Assembly (NCBI GenBank): GCA_024220505.1 | Contig: JAKZZE010000031.1 | Span: 434,001 to 498,000, forward strand | Origin: Rhizopus arrhizus | Taxonomy: Eukaryota; Mucoromycota; Mucoromycetes; Mucorales; Rhizopodaceae | Direction of reading: 5' to 3' | Length of the DNA stretch: 64,000 bases | Shown: positions 59,086-64,000 of the stretch, one piece after another | Numbering within the stretch: the first letter of the stretch is position 1 | How the letters are laid out: every line of letters starts with the position of its first letter | Program-made: the position numbers and the translations under genes | Notes under the pieces: generated by a model | Seen by the model: only the letters and a program-made list of their open reading frames with translations | Told to the model about the DNA's origin: nothing | The model's database searches: none

Positions 59086-59905
59086 AAAATGAATATTGTC
59101 TATAATAATTTATCACTAAATTTGCGGATCATGACCTTGAATCACTTGAGTTGTTCCTGAAGTTCCGATTCATAATCGCTGAGAATCAACAAAGCCACAA
59201 AACTTCTGTCAGCGTAATGTAGATCAAGGATGCTGCTAATATTAATGTCAAGCTTACGCAAGCGGAAGCGAAGCTGGGCAATGGAAACTCTGGTTTTATT
59301 TGGAATATAGATATAATCGAAGTCTTAATTAATGGAAAGTGACTGTAAAAGTCGAGCAGATGCTTCTTGTCTTTATAGCCGCCGTTGGAAGCGACGTGCG
59401 AATACGCTGTCTTGAGATATTGTCCTTGAGCAGGCTGATGCCAAAGAGAATTATCGATGTTATTGTTGCTAGCAACGGTCTCGAATTTTCACCAAGGAGG
59501 GTAGATCTCTTACAACCGAGCTTCGGCTTGCTGCTGCTCGTACTTTAGCTGCTCAATAGTGTTCAGGAAAGTCTGTATGTCAATTTGATTGCTGTTAAGG
59601 TGACTCATTTGTGATGTAGAGCTTACATGAAAAGCTCTAAATTGCTCTTTTATTGGGGTTTGGTTACGGACTCAAGCGAAGAAGACTGAATAGTGTATCT
59701 CATAGCTTTGACAGGATAATATATAACACAGTCGGCACATCGAAATAAAGATTGAGGAGGATTGCTCTTGTTGAAATTATGGAGACAAAAATAGAAAGAT
59801 TTGTATAGAACCTCAATTTCCTCTACTGTAAGAGGAGGAGATGACTCGTCCTGACCAAGAATAGAGTCAGTAATCTTTAGAAGTAGTTAGATATTTAAAG
59901 CTTTT
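59086..59905 (-). pseudogene. Decayed LINE ORF1 N-terminal part
   Basis: On the minus strand, pieces read ITDSILGQDESSPPLTVEEI, VLYKSFYFCLHNFNKSNPPQ and, further on, NTIEQLKYEQQQAEA and VSIAQLRFRLRKLDINISSI followed by LDLHYADRSFVALLILSDYE. The order (head, coiled coil, then an RRM-like FVALLI strand) fits the nucleic-acid-binding ORF1 of a non-LTR retrotransposon as seen in Mucorales. Several stops and frameshifts make it dead. The plus-strand frame at 59339-59548 is its shadow. Confidence 0.5.
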
Positions 59906-60286
59906 CTTATTATAGAGTGTATAGCGAATGAATATGCGAAAAAAGTGCTAAATTAATAGCCGCAAAATACACAACCATCCAGGATTTTATGGCCAAAAAT
60001 CAATATTTGGCTCTTACTCGGCATATTTGAAATAGACTTAAACGAAAACTTTTATTACAAAAAATAGAACCAAATAAAGTAAAATAAATATAACTGTTAT
60101 AAAAAACCATATTAAGAATACTACCACTACTGGTTGGCTACTAATTATAAGAACTATAAAAGCTTTGAAAACGAAATAAAATAAAAAAGGGAGATCTTAC
60201 AATCACAAGAATGACGTTGGAGAAGGAAAAAAACGCGATTTTTCTACTAAAACACAGCTGATGTAACCTAGGAGGGATATCAGTCT
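59906..60286. other. No gene seen
   Basis: AT-rich sequence between the LINE relic and repeat R copy C. Confidence 0.5.
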
Positions 60287-60860
60287 GAAAATAAATAAAA
60301 ACAATATCTTCAAGAATCTATATATAAAGTCTTTTTGGTCTCTTACAAAGACAACAAGCCAGGTTCTTTGAAGTTAAATTATTTTACTCTTATGATCTTT
60401 CCCGGGTAGTTACCAAATCAGATAGAAGAAAGAAAGATGTCCTTTGTTAAATGCTGTTCTTTGTGTACATTTATATATTCTATTTCAGGGCCTTAATAAT
60501 CATTTCTTTGTCTTGAGTAGAACTTAATCGGGACTCTTTTTGGCGTAGGTTTTAGGTTGAGATCGATGCTTTAAAGGTTCATTTGCAGATTCTATATTTG
60601 GAAAGTCTATCAAATTGTATTTCCATTGGGTTATCATTAAATTTAGTTTCTGTTTCCTTGTTTATATCAAGTTATTATTTTCTTTTATCAAGAAACTCTT
60701 TACAACTTTTACTGTTTGATCTACAATACAAGAACTGGTGGTTGCTTATTACAAGCAAACCAAAATTACCAACTTTAATACAAATCATTGATCTCAAATT
60801 CTTTTATACTTTAAAGAAAAATCAAATTTATTCTACCTAAACTCTTATGGCCATACGTAG
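60287..60860. repeat. Dispersed repeat R, copy C, with ~250-base insertion
   Basis: Matches copy A at both ends: AATATCTTCAAG..CTATATATAAA and ACAACAAGCCAGG..CTTTGAAGTTAAATTAT at the left, and TTTTATCAAGAAA, ACTGTTTGATCTACAATACA, ACAAGCAAACCAAA, CTCTTATGGCCATA at the right. About 60400-60650 has no counterpart in copy A, so it was either inserted here or lost there. Confidence 0.7.
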
Positions 60861-61082
60861 CGCAAGAGAAATTACACTACAACACTATACATTATGAACG
60901 ATGTTCAGCACATTTATCTATTGTTTTTCTGTCATGTTTGTGAAAGCGATTCGATAAGAAAGCTAATTTAACACGACATTTCCTTACTATTGAAAGTAAT
61001 AACCAAAATACATTTGTTCAAGAATGTGTGGCCTACGAATAAATACCTCATACAAAGAAAAAAAAAATGTTTTACATTAAAT

Positions 61083-62638
61083 TATGGTTTACCCAAATCA
61101 ACTAGATGTTTTTAATAGACCAAGGTAAGTAATATCCCAAACATTTTTTATAGTTATAATTAAATATTTACATTACTTTTTAAAGCACTGTTTATTTCAA
61201 CAGCTCAGAAAAAGTCATTTGTATGTAAGAGGTACTTTTTACTGCACTTTGCTTTTTTATTAAAAAAAATAATTTATAGACAAATTACAAAGACAAATAT
61301 GCTTGTCTATGTTGTCCTGTATACAAAGATGAACTTAAGACGTTAGGAGAACATATTGTCAGTAGACACAGTATGTATTCGCATTGCTACTGTTTGTATG
61401 TTTTTAATTTATATATATTTTTTTAGTGCCTAGTCTTCATCCAACTCTGGATGGAAGTTTTAACAGACTTGAGGAAAAAATAAATAGTTATTATTTACAG
61501 GAAAAGTGGTAGAAAACACGCTGTATAAATTTAGCAAGTCTTGCTTGGTAGATCACCCTTCTTGTTCCATGATTCTAGATTTAGATGATAAGACATATTT
61601 AAAAGAAGAAATTTATACGCAAGAAGAAATAACTGAGATGAAGCAAGAAAACTCTATTCAATTCACAACCACTTTACCTACAGACCTGGCAAACTATATA
61701 AATAGCTTTAATTGTGACAGCATCGAAGATCCTTCGAACGCAGCTTCTCAAGGTGCAAGATTGGGAGCATGATTATGATCCAAAAAAACATCATGACTTT
61801 GATTGGGTCAAATATGTCATATTTTCATTTGTGAGGCTTTATGAGTCAGGAAGCCTAAAAAAAATCCAAAAAGAAGCCTGGTACAACAGTCATGTCTAGT
61901 CGCTTATTGATACCATATTCGATGACATAAAAACGCTACAGGTTATTCGGTAAATAAAACAAAAAGATCAGTATAAACAGCTGTATATTAATTTTATTAT
62001 TTCGTAGTGACGAAGCAGCAAATGCTGCAAGTACTAGAAGAAAAAACATTGATAGAATAATTGGATCTAAAGATGTTATCAAAAAAGCTTCTACTGGTTA
62101 TAAGTGTGACCTAATTATAAGAGAAGCAAAAGCGGTACATGAAGATACAGATGGATATGGAGTTGGGGAAACTGCTGTACATCACCTAAGCACTAAGGCA
62201 ATCGAAGAAAAGGGGATAAAATTGCCAAAAGTGATGAAAGATATATTGGATAAATTGGTTATAAGTAATCAAAACGAGTCCAAAGACCTCTCAGTATTTG
62301 GAATCCAAACTGCAGGTCTATCTATAACACTATTAGCTGCTGACAGACCAACTCCTTACATTACAAGAATAACAAAAATCAAAGACCTGTCTATATCAAA
62401 TGACGTATCCCACTTTACTAGAAGCATTTTACCGTTGATCGTTTTAGTATAGCAATTTAAACAGCAAATATTAAAAGCGAAAAACCAAGTATTTTCCGAT
62501 CAGGAACGTAATTACCCAAAGGATACCAGCGAATGGTTAAACACCTGTTTAAATCATGACAATGTAGTCGTTATGCCTGTCGCCTTAACTTCAACTGAAT
62601 ACGTGAATAAAAGAAGAAAGATTGACTTCAATCGATAG
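61083..62638 (+). pseudogene. Decayed C2H2-finger protein of the PD-(D/E)XK-like multi-copy family
   Basis: Exon-like pieces start MVYPNQLDVFNRP at 61083, then a C2H2-type finger (YACLCCPVYKDELKTLGEHI then VSRH). Further pieces are LPSLHPTLDGSFNRLEEK, FTTTLPTDLANYINSF and QDWEHDYDPKKHHDFDWVKY. A Trp codon is replaced by TAG at ~61898 (NSHV-stop-SLIDTIFDD). Then TRRKNIDRIIGSKDVIKK, GYKCDLIIREAKAV, GYGVGETAVHHLS, and LPKVMKDILDKLV with IQTAGLSITLLAADRP follow, and a stop at 62450 before a last segment ending at 62638. The D-L-I..E and GETA strands parallel a nuclease-like core, and the layout matches a Mucorales family with no assigned function. One frameshift near 61750 and two stops mark it inactive. 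Confidence 0.55.
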
Positions 62639-62819
62639 CTTATCTTGAATAATTTGTAAAAATACGTACTATACCACACTGTCTGGAGTTAACTTATGCA
62701 ATAGAATATAATATTTTTATCGAAATCCTCAAATATCTGATTTTTTTTATGGATGAATACTCTAATATTTATTAAAGCTCATCAAAGAATATAAGGATTA
62801 AGAGAAATGCAAATGTATG

Positions 62820-64000
62820 AAACAGTGACTTGTCACGATAATACAAAATTTATTAGCATAGAGAATTGTAGCAGATAGGTTCAATAGTTTCTTCTGGATT
62901 TGATTGATGACAACCTCATCCAAGACAGGAGTCTATTCAAAGAATTGTTGTCAGTGGGCTTTCCATATGAATCGGATGACTGTAGCAAAAAAATTGTATA
63001 TTGTAAACTTGATATGATAATATAAGATGTAATATTTAGATAGTCTAAGTGTAGATAAATCTTGGAATATTGAACTGCAGTTAGAATCTTTAGGATTTGA
63101 CAAGTATTTCTTGAAAACTGTTTTCCATGAGTCTTGTTTTTAAATGCAAGTAAAGAGCATATGCTGCTCTGTTCTTGGTAATTTGCATAGTTGACAATAT
63201 TCGTCTTCTACATTTTCTGGGATGATTCTGTGCAAGTTGGGTCGAGTGGATAGTTTCTTATGATGAGGTCTATACTATGCATTTCTAGGAATATGGTGCA
63301 TAGGACTACTGATAAAAGCTTTCCAATTGTTGTGACTTATATCTGTGATTTGTGAATTTGTATTAAAGCTGAACACTGTCTTTAGTTGATAATTCTTCAA
63401 TGCTGTTATATTGATATCACCATAGCTCATCTGTTGAATAAATGAGCCAAATTTGATAGTTGATTCAATTGGATGGTCTTCATTGTCAAATTCAAAGTCG
63501 TTCGGTCCAGCTGACAATAAAGATGCATAAAACGGCTTGAAAGTAAGATTTCTAGTAAAGACAGTATTTTTGATTTTTTTGTAGAATATTAAGAGAGCCA
63601 TCATGCTACCTGTTTCTGAATTGAACACCATTTGAAAGGAAAACCTCGTTCAAAGAAATGATATGCTTTTTGTGCTTGGAGAAATTTGCTAAACTTGAAT
63701 ATTTCTTGTGAGTCTTCTTTGTATATATCTTTGAAGGGAATGAATAGCCTAGTCTGAGGTGCTATTGTCATGCCGTTTTCGGTAGGTAAACGAGGACAGG
63801 AGTCTAAAGCACTAAATATGGGATTGGTGGATGGAGGCCCTTCATGTGATCATAGCATTTGAAATGCTTGAATATATCATAGGATGATACGTGAAGGAAC
63901 GTCAAATGAAGATTGAAAAATAAGCATTAACATCTTGTACAGGAAGTCCGGTGTCATTTGACGACAATTTAACAATAATGAGTTGATATAACGAAATTGG
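62820..64000 (-). pseudogene. 3' (C-terminal) part of a LINE-type retrotransposon ORF2
   Basis: The minus strand reads from the window edge through pieces such as LPVQDVNAYFS, DSCPRLPTENGMTIAPQTRL, KFLQAQKAYHFFERGFPFKW and FKPFYASLLSAGPNDFEF. A conserved tail follows: NNWKAFISSPMHHI, HHKKLSTRPNLHRIIP and then CQLCKLPRTEQHMLFTC, a C-x2-C-x7-H-x4-C zinc-binding zf-RVT motif found at the end of LINE reverse transcriptases, then QDSWKTVFKKYLSN. From 63270 to 62830 the frame is continuous apart from four to five stops. The reverse transcriptase core would lie beyond the window. The element is truncated by the edge and inactive. Confidence 0.6.

Overview
This is eukaryotic, almost certainly fungal DNA, best matched to an early-diverging filamentous fungus of the Mucoromycota (Mucorales-like). 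The reasons are: AT-rich sequence; genes broken by many short introns (about 45-70 bp, GT-AG, one GC-AG); very long T or A runs (up to 54 bases) between genes; fungal housekeeping genes (MAF1, DBP10, a DMA1-type FHA-RING ligase, a YCK-type casein kinase, a CaM kinase, an acetate/GPR1-type channel); and decayed retroelement and multi-copy proteins of types I know from Mucorales. No CRISPR array, operon or convincing tRNA/rRNA gene was found. The species cannot be named from the sequence alone.

Layout. 1-4.1 kb: a dispersed repeat (R), a decayed PD-(D/E)XK-type protein and a LINE ORF1 fragment. 4.6-7.1 kb: a ten-exon amino acid permease (minus strand). 9.6-21.5 kb: a cluster of four genes for small secreted cysteine-rich peptides; the first two lie in the arms of a ~0.9 kb near-perfect inverted repeat with a ~3 kb spacer, the third is in tandem with the second, and a diverged fourth has lost one cysteine. 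An extended-SDR (epimerase-like) gene and a small coiled-coil protein gene lie between the third and fourth. 21.8-27.4 kb: MAF1, a scrambled triosephosphate isomerase pseudogene, two orphan exons and an unknown small gene. 29.6-35.9 kb: a NuiA-type nuclease-inhibitor-like protein, a membrane-anchored PPN2/ApaH-like phosphatase, a DMA1-type FHA-RING ubiquitin ligase and a putative DNA-binding regulator. 39.5-50.4 kb: acetate/ammonium-type channel, acidic protein, DBP10, Ser/Gln-rich protein, casein kinase 1. 50.4-57.2 kb: decayed multi-copy elements. 57.3-58.8 kb: CaM kinase. 59-64 kb: a second transposon graveyard with a LINE ORF1 relic, repeat R, another PD-(D/E)XK-family-like relic and the C-terminal end of a LINE.

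The conserved genes look like independent housekeeping loci, each with its own promoter, not a pathway. MAF1 (Pol III repression) and DBP10 (60S ribosome assembly) both bear on ribosome production, and two kinases plus the DMA1-type ligase on signalling and the cell cycle, but nothing shows they are co-regulated. The most novel part is the secreted-peptide cluster: recent inverted duplication, shared TATA-containing promoters, and an excess of amino-acid-changing over silent differences in the oldest pair, as seen in host- or competitor-facing effectors or antimicrobial peptides. Function is unknown.

Gene models with introns were assembled by hand from splice signals and reading-frame continuity; exon edges may be off by a few bases.
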